A DNA stretch of 64,000 nt from Candidatus Moranbacteria bacterium RIFCSPHIGHO2_01_FULL_55_24 (lineage in GTDB: Bacteria; Patescibacteria; Paceibacteria; Moranbacterales; UBA1568): NCBI GenBank assembly GCA_001786575.1, contig MFRW01000005.1, positions 33,085 to 97,084 of the forward strand, written 5' to 3'. Both the position numbers and the translations under genes were made by a program. This document shows positions 23,924 through 31,930 of the stretch, piece after piece. How positions within the stretch are numbered: the first letter of the stretch is position 1; the number at the start of each line of letters is the position of its first letter. Under the pieces are notes generated by a model, which saw only the letters and a program-made list of their open reading frames with translations, was not told the origin of the DNA and did not search any database.

Positions 23924-25216
23924 ATGGAAGTCAAAGTGAAGAATCTGCCGGAATCTCGCGTCGAATTGGAAATCTCTCTCCCATGGGAAGAATGGAAGGG
24001 TGAGATGGACCATGCGGCAGAGAGTCTCGCAAAACAGGTGAAGATGGAAGGGTTCCGTCCGGGCAAGGCGCCGCGTGCCGTATTGGAGCAGCGCTTCGGA
24101 CGCGGAGCTCTCCTCGCGGAAGCAGCCGAACACGCTGTGTCACATTCCTACCCGAAAGCCCTCGAAGAGAAAGCGCTGGATGCGATCGGCCGTCCGGAAG
24201 TGGAGCTCGGAACCGTCAAGGAAGAAGAGACACTCACGTACACCATCCGTACCGATGTCATGCCGGAAGCCAAGCTTAGCGACTGGAAAAGCGCGGTGAA
24301 GAAGATCAATAAGGAAGCCGGGAAGGAGCCGGTAGCCGTAAGCGACCAGGATGTCGCAGATGAGCTCGCGCGCATCGCCGAGATGCGAGCGCCGATCATC
24401 ACGGTTCCGAGAAAAGCGCTCGATGGCGATACGGTCCTCGTGGACTTCACCGTGCGCCAGGACGGCGTCGTGATCGAAGGCGGCAAGAGCGAGAATCACC
24501 CGCTAGTTCTCGGGAGCAATGCCTTCATCCCCGGTTTCGAGGGCGAAGTAGCCGGCATGGAGGCGGGCGAAGAGAAAATCTTCACCCTCACCTTCCCGGC
24601 GGATTACCATGTGAAGCACCTGGCAGGCAAGCCGGCGGAGTTCACCGTGAAGGTACGTGCCGTCCAGGAGAAGCAGATCCCGGAGATCAACGATGAGTTC
24701 GCGAAGATGGTAGGAAACTTCGAAAGCCTCGCCAAGCTTGAGGAAAATATCCGTTCCGGCATGGCAGAAGAGCAGAAGACGAAGCGCAAGGAAGAGCAGC
24801 GCACCAAGATTCTGGATGTGCTCATCGACGGGGCGACGATCGAATTCCCGCGCTCGCTCATCGAGGAAGAGCTGGGCCGGATGCTCCGCGAATTCGAATC
24901 CCAGGTCCAGATGATGGGCATGGATTTCCAGGGGTATCTGAACCAGGTCGGAAAGAGCGAGGAAGATGTGAAGAAGGATTGGGAACCGCAGGCCAAGAAG
25001 CGCCTGGCGGCCCATCTGGTCCTGGATGCCGTGGCGAAGGAGTTGGAAATCTCCATAGAAAGCGATGAGATCGAGGCCGAGATGAACAAGACAATCCAGT
25101 ACTACAAGAACGTGAAGGATATCGAGAAGAACATCGATCTTTCCCGGCTCTACACGGCTGTCCGCGGCCAGATCCAGAACGAACGGGCGATTGCCGAACT
25201 CGAAAAGATCAGCTAG
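23924..25216 (+). CDS. tig: Trigger factor (ribosome-bound chaperone)
   Basis: 430 aa. The N-terminal ribosome-binding domain contains EGFRPGKAPRAVLEQRFG, where the family's docking motif is GFRxGKxP. An FKBP-type peptidyl-prolyl isomerase domain (DGDTVLVDFTVRQDGVVIEGG...FIPGFEGEVAGMEAGEEK) lies at about 160-250, and the helical C-terminal arm domain follows. It assists folding of nascent chains at the exit tunnel. A GC-rich hairpin with no T tract lies just upstream (23877-23910). Next downstream is clpP, a classic tig-clpP neighbourhood. Confidence 0.95.
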   Translation: MEVKVKNLPESRVELEISLPWEEWKGEMDHAAESLAKQVKMEGFRPGKAPRAVLEQRFGRGALLAEAAEHAVSHSYPKALEEKALDAIGRPEVELGTVKEEETLTYTIRTDVMPEAKLSDWKSAVKKINKEAGKEPVAVSDQDVADELARIAEMRAPIITVPRKALDGDTVLVDFTVRQDGVVIEGGKSENHPLVLGSNAFIPGFEGEVAGMEAGEEKIFTLTFPADYHVKHLAGKPAEFTVKVRAVQEKQIPEINDEFAKMVGNFESLAKLEENIRSGMAEEQKTKRKEEQRTKILDVLIDGATIEFPRSLIEEELGRMLREFESQVQMMGMDFQGYLNQVGKSEEDVKKDWEPQAKKRLAAHLVLDAVAKELEISIESDEIEAEMNKTIQYYKNVKDIEKNIDLSRLYTAVRGQIQNERAIAELEKIS

Positions 25217-25222
25217 CCGCCA

Positions 25223-25251
25223 TTGACGTTTCGGAAATCCCAGAGTAAGAT
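25223..25251 (+). promoter_or_regulatory. clpP promoter
   Basis: TTGACG (25223-25228), 17 bp, TAAGAT (25246-25251). Predicted start near 25258, inside the 5' arm of the terminator hairpin that follows. Confidence 0.72.
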
Positions 25252-25253
25252 AA

Positions 25254-25286
25254 AGGACACTTCAGATAAGAGTGTCCTTTTCTTTT
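25254..25286 (+). terminator. tig terminator overlapping the clpP start site
   Basis: Stem AGGACACT (25254-25261) / AGTGTCCT (25271-25278), nine-base loop, T-rich tract. RNA started at about 25258 would contain only part of the 5' arm, so read-through RNA forms the full hairpin while clpP RNA may not. Confidence 0.75.
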
Positions 25287-25316
25287 CAGTATAAATCCGA
25301 ATAACAATATCTCTCT

Positions 25317-25901
25317 ATGCAAAACAACTATCTCATCCCGATGGTGGTAGAGAAATCGCAGTACGGCGAACGTTCCTACGACATCTACTCCCGCCTCCTG
25401 AAGGACCGCATCATTTTCATCGGCTCTCCCATCGATGACGGCGTGGCCAACGCGGTGATCGCCCAGCTCCTCTTCTTGGAATCCCAGAATGCCAAGGAGG
25501 ACATCAAGATGTACATCAATTCCCCGGGCGGACAGGTGACCTCCGCACTCGCGATCTACGACACCATGCAGTACGTGAAGCCGGAAGTCCAGACCATCTG
25601 CATCGGCATGGCCGCTTCGGCTGCGTCCGTGCTCCTGGCTGCCGGCAAGAAGGGGAAGCGCATGGCGCTCCCGAACGCCGAGGTGATGATCCATCAAGTC
25701 TTGGGCGGCGTGCAGGGCCAGGCGACCGATATCGATATCCACGCCAAGCACATCTTGAAGACCCGCGACCGGCTCAACAAGATCCTGGTGAAGCACACCG
25801 GCCAGAAATTGGCGAAGATCGAGCTGGATACCGAACGCGATTACTTCATGGCGGCTGAAGAGGCCGTGAAGTACGGCATTGTCGACAAGGTGATCAGCTA
25901 A
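25317..25901 (+). CDS. clpP: ATP-dependent Clp protease proteolytic subunit
   Basis: 194 aa, standard size. The catalytic triad is visible: Ser in GMAASAASVLL (about residue 98), His in EVMIHQ (about 123) and Asp in ERDYFM. INSPGG and the N-terminal segment (RLLKDRIIFIG) are also conserved. ClpP forms a double heptamer that degrades proteins fed by a Clp ATPase; none is encoded in this window. Confidence 0.97.
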   Translation: MQNNYLIPMVVEKSQYGERSYDIYSRLLKDRIIFIGSPIDDGVANAVIAQLLFLESQNAKEDIKMYINSPGGQVTSALAIYDTMQYVKPEVQTICIGMAASAASVLLAAGKKGKRMALPNAEVMIHQVLGGVQGQATDIDIHAKHILKTRDRLNKILVKHTGQKLAKIELDTERDYFMAAEEAVKYGIVDKVIS

Positions 25902-25907
25902 CCGTTA

Positions 25908-25940
25908 AGCAAAAACCGCCATTAAGGCGGTTTTTGCTTT
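25908..25940 (+). terminator. clpP terminator
   Basis: AGCAAAAACCGCC / GGCGGTTTTTGCT perfect 13-bp stem with ATTAA loop. Confidence 0.9.
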
Positions 25941-25968
25941 GTATAAAGCCAGAAACAGTCTTATAGTC

Positions 25969-25997
25969 TTGACAAAAGACTCTTTTAGGAGTATAAT
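25969..25997 (+). promoter_or_regulatory. Perfect consensus sigma70 promoter
   Basis: TTGACA (25969-25974), exactly 17 bp, TATAAT (25992-25997). This is the only promoter in the window matching both hexamers fully. It drives the unknown gene at 26130 through a leader of about 125 nt. Confidence 0.88.
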
Positions 25998-26039
25998 AAT
26001 AAGTTATTTAAAAATAGGTATCTCGTGACCGGATGGAGC

Positions 26040-26108
26040 CGCTTGCAGGAAAGCTTTTTCTGTAAGCGTACTCCCTCTGGGAGCCAAGTTTTCTGCTCAA
26101 TAGTGAGC
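26040..26108 (+). ncRNA. Structured leader with three hairpins (candidate regulatory RNA)
   Basis: Hairpin 1: 26040-26048 with 26060-26068, 9 bp including one G-T. Hairpin 2: CTCCC (26071-26075) / GGGAG (26079-26083). Hairpin 3: GCTCA (26095-26099) / TGAGC (26104-26108). The region lies between the consensus promoter and the ATG at 26130. It could be a riboregulator, a protein-binding leader or a stabilising 5' UTR; I match it to no known riboswitch class. Confidence 0.4.
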
Positions 26109-26129
26109 TATAACTATGGGAGAAATAGT

Positions 26130-26771
26130 ATGACCCGCTTTCAGTCCGTTTCCGGTGTCGCCAAGATGCAGGATGTCGGGAATTACGAACGCGAACGCAG
26201 CGCGGCTTATGAGCGCAGGGCGCAGTATCACCGCGAAGAATACCTTCGGGATGTCGATACTACCATAGATATGCTGAAGGAGCGCCGGAGCAATGGAGAG
26301 AACGTGTACGCGCACATCCAGGCTACGGTCGGCGTGGTCTTCAAGCGCTTCATCGACGAACTTGCAGGGTGTCAGAACTTCTACGGGATTCAGGATATTT
26401 CCTTCAAGCTCTGCAAATATGTCGGGCTTAACATGCGCGAGTTCGAGAAGATCCATGCAGCTATCCTGGCCGCCTGGAAACGTCTTGACCGGCCGCTGCC
26501 GCCGAAACTCCAGGAGCGCCTCGAGACGCTCGAAGATCGGCAGCGGCACTATCTTGCTAATCGTAACAGGCCTCGCGTAAGCAGCGCTCCCTTGAATAAG
26601 GGTTCGCTCCAGCACGTCACACCGGTCACCGGCAAGACGGCTAAAGCTCGGGCCAACGGTGTGGCCAAGCGTGTGGCCGAGAATCGTGCAGCGCGCCTCG
26701 CAGCCCAGCCGCCGAAGGGGTCGAGCGGCAGTAGCGGCCGCCCTGGCGCCAAGGACCAGAAGAAGAAGTAG
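26130..26771 (+). CDS. Unknown basic protein behind the strongest promoter
   Basis: The start is taken at ATG 26130 (213 aa), with GGGAG seven bases upstream. Residues 1-140 are helical and rich in Arg, Glu and Tyr (ERERSAAYERRAQYHREEYLRDVD). Residues 150-213 are basic, low-complexity and probably disordered (KGSSGSSGRPGAKDQKKK at the end). There is no signal peptide or membrane segment. I do not recognise a family. A basic tail plus heavy predicted expression suggests an RNA- or DNA-binding protein; that is inference. Confidence 0.65.
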   Translation: MTRFQSVSGVAKMQDVGNYERERSAAYERRAQYHREEYLRDVDTTIDMLKERRSNGENVYAHIQATVGVVFKRFIDELAGCQNFYGIQDISFKLCKYVGLNMREFEKIHAAILAAWKRLDRPLPPKLQERLETLEDRQRHYLANRNRPRVSSAPLNKGSLQHVTPVTGKTAKARANGVAKRVAENRAARLAAQPPKGSSGSSGRPGAKDQKKK

Positions 26772-26796
26772 GGATACGTTCCCAAAACCCGAATAC

Positions 26797-26831
26797 GGGC
26801 GTCGTAGGATAAAACCTGCGGCGCCCTTTTT
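26797..26831 (+). terminator. Terminator of the unknown basic gene
   Basis: A 12-bp stem starting GGGCGTCG and closing CGGCGCCC (two to three G-T pairs), then five T. It lies between convergent genes. Confidence 0.85.
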
Positions 26832-26833
26832 CT

Positions 26834-28399
26834 TTACGTCAGAAGAGAGAGCAGGCTGGTGCCGTTCATCTCGGCAGGCTTCTCGAGACTCATGATCTCG
26901 AGGATGGTCGGGGCGACATCGGAGAGGAGGCCGTTCACTTCGTTCTGCTCGCGCGTCATCTGTTCGGCGTTTTTCTCGCGCTGGTTGTCCGGCGTGATGT
27001 ACCAGAGGGGAATCGGATTGGTGGAGTGTTCCGTATCGATCTCGCCCGTCGCATGCTTCTTCAACTCCTCGACGTTGCCGTGGTCGGAGGTGATGATGAT
27101 CGCCGCACCGGCTTTCAAGAGTGCGGGAATGAGGATGGAGAGACTCTTGTCAGTGGCTTCGACGGCTTCGATAGAAGCTTCTTCGTTCCCGGTGTGCGCC
27201 ACCATGTCCGGGTTGGCATAATTGACCAGGATGAAATCATACTCGTTCTTCTCTACGGCTGCGATGAGCGCTTCGGTAATCTGGGGCGAACTCATTTCCG
27301 GGATTTCATCGAAGCGCGCGACTGACGGCGAAGGGATGAGCATGCGGTCTTCTCCGGCAAAGGCTTTTTCATTGCCGCCGTTGAAGAAGTAGGTGACGTG
27401 CGCGTACTTCTCGGTTTCGGCGATACGAAGCTGCTTCTTGTTGTTTCGGCTCAAGACCTCGCCCAAGCTGTTCTGGATGTCTTCCGGCGGGAAAGCGACA
27501 GCTACCGGCAGTCCGCGTTCGTACTCGGTCATGGTCGCGAAGAAAAGGCCGCGCTTTTCGCGAGTGAAGCCGCTGAAACTGTCCAGAACGAAAGCCTGGG
27601 TCAGTTCGCGAGCCCGGTCTTCACGGAAATTGAAGAAGATGACCGAGTCGTTGTTTTCGATAAGGGCGACCGGGTGCCCCTTTTCCGTGATGACCGTCGG
27701 TTCGATGAATTCATCGGTGATGTTTTTGGCGTAGGACTGTTCGAGGAAAAGAAGAGGGTCATCGGATTGGTCCCCTTTTCCTTCGGTCAGCATGCGGTAT
27801 GACTTCTCGATGCGGTCCCAATTGTTGTTCCGGTCCATGGCGAAGTTCCGGCCGGAGAGGCTCGCGATCTTGCCTACGCCGACGAGGCGCATCTCGCGGA
27901 TGAGTTCCTTCAGCTGCTGGATGGCGGCCGTCGGTGCCGAATCGCGGCCGTCGGTGAAGATATGGACGTAGACATCTTCGAAGTTCTCTTTCTTGGCGAG
28001 TTTCAGGAGCGCCAGCAGGTGGTCCCTGTGGGAATGCACGCTTCCGGAGCTGACGAGTCCCATCAGATGGAGCTTGCTCTTCTTTTCTTTGGCTTGGTTG
28101 ATGGCTTCGAGAAGGACGGCGTTCTGGTAGAAACTTTCATCCTGGATGGCAAGCGAAATGCGCGGCATGTTCTGGTAGATGACGCGCCCGGCACCCATGG
28201 TCATATGGCCGACTTCGCTGTTGCCGGAGGTATTCCAAGGAAGGCCCACGGAGATTCCGGAGGCCTGCAGAGTGGTCATCGGGTAGTAGCGATTCAGGGC
28301 ATCGAAGGTAGGGAGCGTCGCTTCGCGGATCGGATTGCCTTGGACGGTATTGCTCAACCCCCAGCCATCAAGCACGATCAATACGACAGGTCGGTACAT
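26834..28399 (-). CDS. gpmI: 2,3-bisphosphoglycerate-independent phosphoglycerate mutase
   Basis: 521 aa, the usual size. The alkaline-phosphatase-superfamily metal site begins with VLDGWGLS. The phosphorylated serine is in the NTSGNSEVGHMTMGAG segment; DGRDSAP, FNFREDRARELT, DHGNVEE and HSTNPIP are the other conserved motifs. The enzyme interconverts 3- and 2-phosphoglycerate in glycolysis with two manganese ions. It is transcribed alone from a promoter that shares its -35 region with that of rny. Confidence 0.96.
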   Translation of the reverse strand: MYRPVVLIVLDGWGLSNTVQGNPIREATLPTFDALNRYYPMTTLQASGISVGLPWNTSGNSEVGHMTMGAGRVIYQNMPRISLAIQDESFYQNAVLLEAINQAKEKKSKLHLMGLVSSGSVHSHRDHLLALLKLAKKENFEDVYVHIFTDGRDSAPTAAIQQLKELIREMRLVGVGKIASLSGRNFAMDRNNNWDRIEKSYRMLTEGKGDQSDDPLLFLEQSYAKNITDEFIEPTVITEKGHPVALIENNDSVIFFNFREDRARELTQAFVLDSFSGFTREKRGLFFATMTEYERGLPVAVAFPPEDIQNSLGEVLSRNNKKQLRIAETEKYAHVTYFFNGGNEKAFAGEDRMLIPSPSVARFDEIPEMSSPQITEALIAAVEKNEYDFILVNYANPDMVAHTGNEEASIEAVEATDKSLSILIPALLKAGAAIIITSDHGNVEELKKHATGEIDTEHSTNPIPLWYITPDNQREKNAEQMTREQNEVNGLLSDVAPTILEIMSLEKPAEMNGTSLLSLLT

Positions 28400-28426
28400 G
28401 GTATTTGTTTTCGGCTTAATGATTGC

Positions 28427-28478
28427 ATCATAGCATCCATTTTAGGCTTTTGACAAAAGCATTTTCCGGGATTATCAT
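28427..28478. promoter_or_regulatory. Divergent gpmI / rny promoters sharing a palindromic -35 region
   Basis: + strand: TTGACA (28450-28455), 17 bp, TATCAT (28473-28478) toward rny. - strand: TTGTCA (bases 28451-28456), 18 bp, TATGAT (bases 28427-28432) toward gpmI. Both -35 boxes sit in the palindrome GCTTTTG-A-CAAAAGC (28446-28460). Only one polymerase could use the site at a time. Confidence 0.65.
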
Positions 28479-28672
28479 CCTTATACAGGCTTAAATTACT
28501 CATTTTTGCATGTACCGGAATATTTCGGGAAACGACCTGGTTTATATCAGTCTTATGACGCATCTTTTCTCACTCAATCAAATAAATCAGCAGAGAAAAC
28601 TCGCCTCCGGCAAGGGGAGCGAGCGTGCCTGGTCGGCTTCCTTGGGTTTCTGGTCCGTTGCAGAGCACACCT

Positions 28673-30202
28673 ATGGAATCACTTATCCCTATCCTGCTTT
28701 CAGCGGTCGCGCTGGGGGTGGGTATCTTTTTGGGCTATCTTGTCCGTCAGAATCTCGCTAAGAAGCAGCTTTCGACCGCCGAAGGTCAGGCGGCCAAAAT
28801 GATCGAAGAGGCCGAGAAGAAGGTCCAAGAGATGACTCTTGAGGCCAAGAATCAGGCTGTCCAAATCCTCGAGGACGCCAAGAAAGAAGAGAAGATCCGC
28901 GAGGAGAAACTCTTGAACCAGGAAGCGCGGATCGAGAAGCGCGAAGAGCAGGCCGAACAGCTCCACCAGGAGAACGAGACCGAGAAGAAGCGCATCTTGG
29001 AAAAGGCAGAGGAAATAAAGGCGATTCAGAAGGATACGGAAGCGCTCCGGAGCCAGGAGATGGAGAAGCTCGAAAAGATTGCTGCCCTTCCGAAGGAGGA
29101 GGCCGCGCAAGAGCTCTTCCGTCTGGTAGAAGAAGAAAGCAAGGAGGCGCTGGTGAAGCGCATGTCGAAGCTGGAACGCGAGAGCCACGAGGAACTGGAA
29201 AAGCGCTCTCTCAATATCATGGCGACGGTTATCCAGAAGTATTCCCGTTCGCATGTCTCTGAATTTACGACCACGACCGTCCAGATCCCTTCGGACGAAG
29301 TGAAAGGGAAGATCATCGGCAAGGAAGGGCGGAATATCCGCGCCTTGGAGAAGGAGACAGGCGTCGAGCTGATCGTAGACGATACGCCGGAGACGGTGAT
29401 CATCTCGGGCTTCGATCCGGTGCGGCGCGAGATCGCGAGGATCGCGCTTGAGAAGCTGGTCAGCGACGGCCGTATCCACCCGGCTCGCATCGAAGAAGCG
29501 GTAGAGGAGGGAAAGAAAGAAATCGACCAGAAAATCAAGGAAGCCGGCGAGGCCGCGGCCTATGACGCCGGTATCGCGGGGCTCCACCCGAAGCTTCTCT
29601 ATATATTGGGACGCCTGCGTTACCGCTATAGCTACAAGCAGAATGTGCTCCTGCACTCGCTCGAAGTATCGTACCTGGCCGGAGCGCTCGCAGCCGAGCT
29701 CGGAGCGGACGTCGCCTGCGCCAAGAAGGCGGGACTCCTCCACGATATCGGCAAGGCGGTGGACCATGAGATCGAGGGCACGCACGTGAAGATCGGCATG
29801 CGCATCCTGGAGAAGTTCGGCTTGGGCCAGAACGTCATCGATGCGATGAAGTGCCACCACGACGAATACCCTCATCAGACCATCGAATCGTTCATCGTGA
29901 CGGCCGCTGACGCTATTTCTGCCGCTCGTCCGGGCGCTCGCAAGGAAACGGCAGAGAAGTACATCAAGCGCCTGCAGGAACTGGAAGCGCTCATCAATAC
30001 CTTTCCGGAGGTAGAGAAGTCCTATGCTATCCAGGCCGGCCGCGAAGTGCGCATCTTCGTCAATCCGGAGAAGACCGACGACTTGGGCGCTATGAAGCTC
30101 GCTCGCGATATCGCCAAGCGCATCGAGGAAGAACTCAAGTATCCGGGTGAAATCAAAGTGAATGTGTTCCGCGAGACTCGCGCCGTGGAGTACGCCAGAT
30201 AA
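28673..30202 (+). CDS. rny: Ribonuclease Y
   Basis: The start is ATG 28673-28675 (MESLIPILLSAVALG); the 16 residues further upstream in frame are not needed. The 509-aa product has an N-terminal transmembrane helix (residues ~3-24), a long coiled coil (~35-180), a KH domain with GKIIGKEGRNIRALE (~205), and an HD domain (HSLEVSYLAG ... GLLHDIGKAVDHE). This is exactly the RNase Y layout. It is a membrane-bound endonuclease that starts mRNA decay. The leader is about 190 nt long and may be structured. Confidence 0.96.
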   Translation: MESLIPILLSAVALGVGIFLGYLVRQNLAKKQLSTAEGQAAKMIEEAEKKVQEMTLEAKNQAVQILEDAKKEEKIREEKLLNQEARIEKREEQAEQLHQENETEKKRILEKAEEIKAIQKDTEALRSQEMEKLEKIAALPKEEAAQELFRLVEEESKEALVKRMSKLERESHEELEKRSLNIMATVIQKYSRSHVSEFTTTTVQIPSDEVKGKIIGKEGRNIRALEKETGVELIVDDTPETVIISGFDPVRREIARIALEKLVSDGRIHPARIEEAVEEGKKEIDQKIKEAGEAAAYDAGIAGLHPKLLYILGRLRYRYSYKQNVLLHSLEVSYLAGALAAELGADVACAKKAGLLHDIGKAVDHEIEGTHVKIGMRILEKFGLGQNVIDAMKCHHDEYPHQTIESFIVTAADAISAARPGARKETAEKYIKRLQELEALINTFPEVEKSYAIQAGREVRIFVNPEKTDDLGAMKLARDIAKRIEEELKYPGEIKVNVFRETRAVEYAR

Positions 30203-30229
30203 GGACCATTCCAAGAAATGGCTTATCTA

Positions 30230-30258
30230 TTGCATTCTCTGGAAAAAAGGCTTAGAAT
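30230..30258 (+). promoter_or_regulatory. HU gene promoter
   Basis: TTGCAT (30230-30235), 17 bp, TAGAAT (30253-30258). Start predicted near 30265, about 90 nt before the ATG. Confidence 0.72.
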
Positions 30259-30354
30259 CAGGGACAGGAGGATAACTTGCACTTTCGGCTCTTCTCGCTG
30301 TTCCGTACGGGGCAGGAAGAAAGAAAGTCTAAACTAGAAAGGCAGGTGGGAAGC

Positions 30355-30636
30355 ATGAAAAACATAAATAAGGACGCTCTCGTACACGCTCTCGTTGAAA
30401 AGACGGATCTTTCGAAGAAAGATGTTGAAGCAGTACTCGAGTGCATAATCGACCAGATCACGAGCGAACTCCGTCAGGGGAACAAGGTGACTCTCACCGG
30501 TTTCGGAACTTTCAAGGTTTCGAATCGCGCCGCTCGCGAAGGTATCAACCCGCAAACCAAGGCCAAGATCACCATCCCGGCCATGACTGTACCGAAGTTT
30601 ACTGCTGGCAAGACTCTGAAAGAAGCAGTAAAGTAG
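30355..30636 (+). CDS. hup: HU family DNA-binding protein
   Basis: The start is ATG 30355-30357 (MKNINKDALVHAL), giving 93 aa, the standard HU length. It has the helix-turn-helix dimer core, LTGFGTFKVSNRAAREGINPQT at the base of the DNA-binding arms, and KITIPAMTVPKFTAGKTLKEAV. HU bends and compacts DNA as a dimer. Monocistronic with its own promoter and terminator. Confidence 0.96.
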   Translation: MKNINKDALVHALVEKTDLSKKDVEAVLECIIDQITSELRQGNKVTLTGFGTFKVSNRAAREGINPQTKAKITIPAMTVPKFTAGKTLKEAVK

Positions 30637-30680
30637 CCAACGCCGTCTTTTGAAAGACGGTAAAACAAAAGATAGGGCTG

Positions 30681-30710
30681 GAACCTGCCATACGGCAGGT
30701 TCTTGCTTTT
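30681..30710 (+). terminator. HU terminator
   Basis: Perfect 9-bp stem GAACCTGCC / GGCAGGTTC with loop ATAC, then a T-rich tract ending TTTT. Confidence 0.85.
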
Positions 30711-30715
30711 CCTGA

Positions 30716-30744
30716 TTGACTGGAGGCTTTCTTTCGGCTAGACT
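30716..30744 (+). promoter_or_regulatory. tRNA-Pro / yvcK promoter
   Basis: TTGACT (30716-30721), 17 bp, TAGACT (30739-30744). Start near 30751, 26 nt before the tRNA. No other promoter is seen before yvcK. Confidence 0.72.
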
Positions 30745-30776
30745 TGGGAAAGTCTTTCCGAAAACCGGGACTTTAA

Positions 30777-30847
30777 CGGGGCGTAGTATAGTGGCAGTAC
30801 GAGTGGTTTGGGACCATTTAGTCTGGGTTCGATTCCCAGCGCCCCGA
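30777..30847 (+). tRNA. tRNA-Pro (anticodon TGG)
   Basis: 71 nt: acceptor CGGGGCG / CGCCCCG, anticodon stem AGTGG/CCATT with loop TTTGGGA (anticodon TGG), T-arm CTGGGTTCGATTCCCAG. Discriminator A (30847), no encoded CCA. The yvcK start codon begins after one further base. Confidence 0.94.
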
Positions 30848-30848
30848 C

Positions 30849-31871
30849 ATGAAAAAGGTAGTCACCATCGGCGGAGGAACCGGGAGCTTCATGCTCTTGT
30901 CAGGGCTCAAGAAATATCCGATTGAGCTCTCGGCCATCGTCTCCATGGCGGATGATGGCGGATCGACAGGAATCCTGCGGGATGAGCTCGGTGTCCTCCC
31001 GCCTGGCGACGTGCGCCAGTGCCTGGTAGCGCTTTCGGATTCTTCCGACATGCTTCGGAAGCTCATGAACTACCGTTTTGCCGATGGCGGGCTTTCCGGG
31101 CATAGCTTCGGGAATCTCTTCCTCTCGGCTCTGGAGAAGATTACCGGGGATTTCACGGATGGCGTCTTGGAAGCGGCACAGATCTTGAATGTCAAAGGCG
31201 AGGTGGTTCCGGTGACGTCCGCTGACACGAATCTGAAGGTGGAACTCCGGAACGGAACGGTCCTTGCCGGCGAGCACGAGATCAATACGAACAAAAAGAT
31301 CGGGAAAACAGGCATCAAGAAGGTATTCCTCGCACCCCGAGCCAAAGCGAACAAACAAGCGATAAAGAAGATCCTCGAGGCCGACCTCATCGTCATCGGT
31401 CCGGGAAACCACTATTGCAGCATCCTGCCGAATCTCCTGGTGGCAGGCATCCCGGAAGCGATCCGCAAGTCCCGGGCCAAAGTCGTGTATAATTGCAACC
31501 TGGTAAACAAGCGCGGCCATACGGACGGGTTCTCTCTCCATGACTATGTGCGCGAGATCAACGGGTTCTTGGGTGGGGAGCGCATCGACTTCGTGACATT
31601 CAATACCAAGGAGCCTTCCCCGGCCCTCGTGCGCCGCTACAGCGAGGAGGACGGGGAACTGGTTACTTTCGAGAGCGAAAGCGATCCGAGCCGCCGGTAC
31701 CGGGTAATCCGGGCAGACCTGTTGAGCCGCTCGCGGACCCGTTTCGACAAGGCAGACAAGATTGCAGCCGCGCGCTCTTTTATCCGTCATGATGCGGATC
31801 GTTTGGCAAAAGTGCTCGTCATGCTCTTGGAGCTCGGGGAATACGAGAGCATCATCCGGGAAATCGTCTAG
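30849..31871 (+). CDS. yvcK: YvcK/CofD-like family protein
   Basis: 340 aa. VTIGGGTGSFMLLSGLKK at the N-terminus, MADDGGSTGILRDELGVLPPGDVRQCLVAL and GPGNHYCSILPNLLVAGI are hallmarks of the YvcK (gluconeogenesis factor) branch of the CofD-like family. YvcK binds UDP-sugars and affects cell-wall metabolism and cell shape in Bacillus and Mycobacterium. The ATG starts one base after the mature 3' end of tRNA-Pro, so tRNA processing would leave an almost leaderless mRNA. It is likely expressed from the tRNA promoter. Confidence 0.92.
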   Translation: MKKVVTIGGGTGSFMLLSGLKKYPIELSAIVSMADDGGSTGILRDELGVLPPGDVRQCLVALSDSSDMLRKLMNYRFADGGLSGHSFGNLFLSALEKITGDFTDGVLEAAQILNVKGEVVPVTSADTNLKVELRNGTVLAGEHEINTNKKIGKTGIKKVFLAPRAKANKQAIKKILEADLIVIGPGNHYCSILPNLLVAGIPEAIRKSRAKVVYNCNLVNKRGHTDGFSLHDYVREINGFLGGERIDFVTFNTKEPSPALVRRYSEEDGELVTFESESDPSRRYRVIRADLLSRSRTRFDKADKIAAARSFIRHDADRLAKVLVMLLELGEYESIIREIV

Positions 31872-31880
31872 AGAGAGGCT

Positions 31881-31909
31881 TTGACGAGGGGAGAATTGCC
31901 CCGTACAAT
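31881..31909 (+). promoter_or_regulatory. Promoter of the flavin reductase gene
   Basis: TTGACG (31881-31886), 17 bp, TACAAT (31904-31909). A small GGGG...CCCC inverted repeat lies inside the spacer. Confidence 0.75.
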
Positions 31910-31930
31910 AGGAGGGAACTGAAAACACCT

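Noticed and set aside
28506..28802. Small open frames in the rny leader
   Set aside because: They overlap each other and the rny start; no ribosome-binding site and no protein-like composition. Treated as leader RNA.
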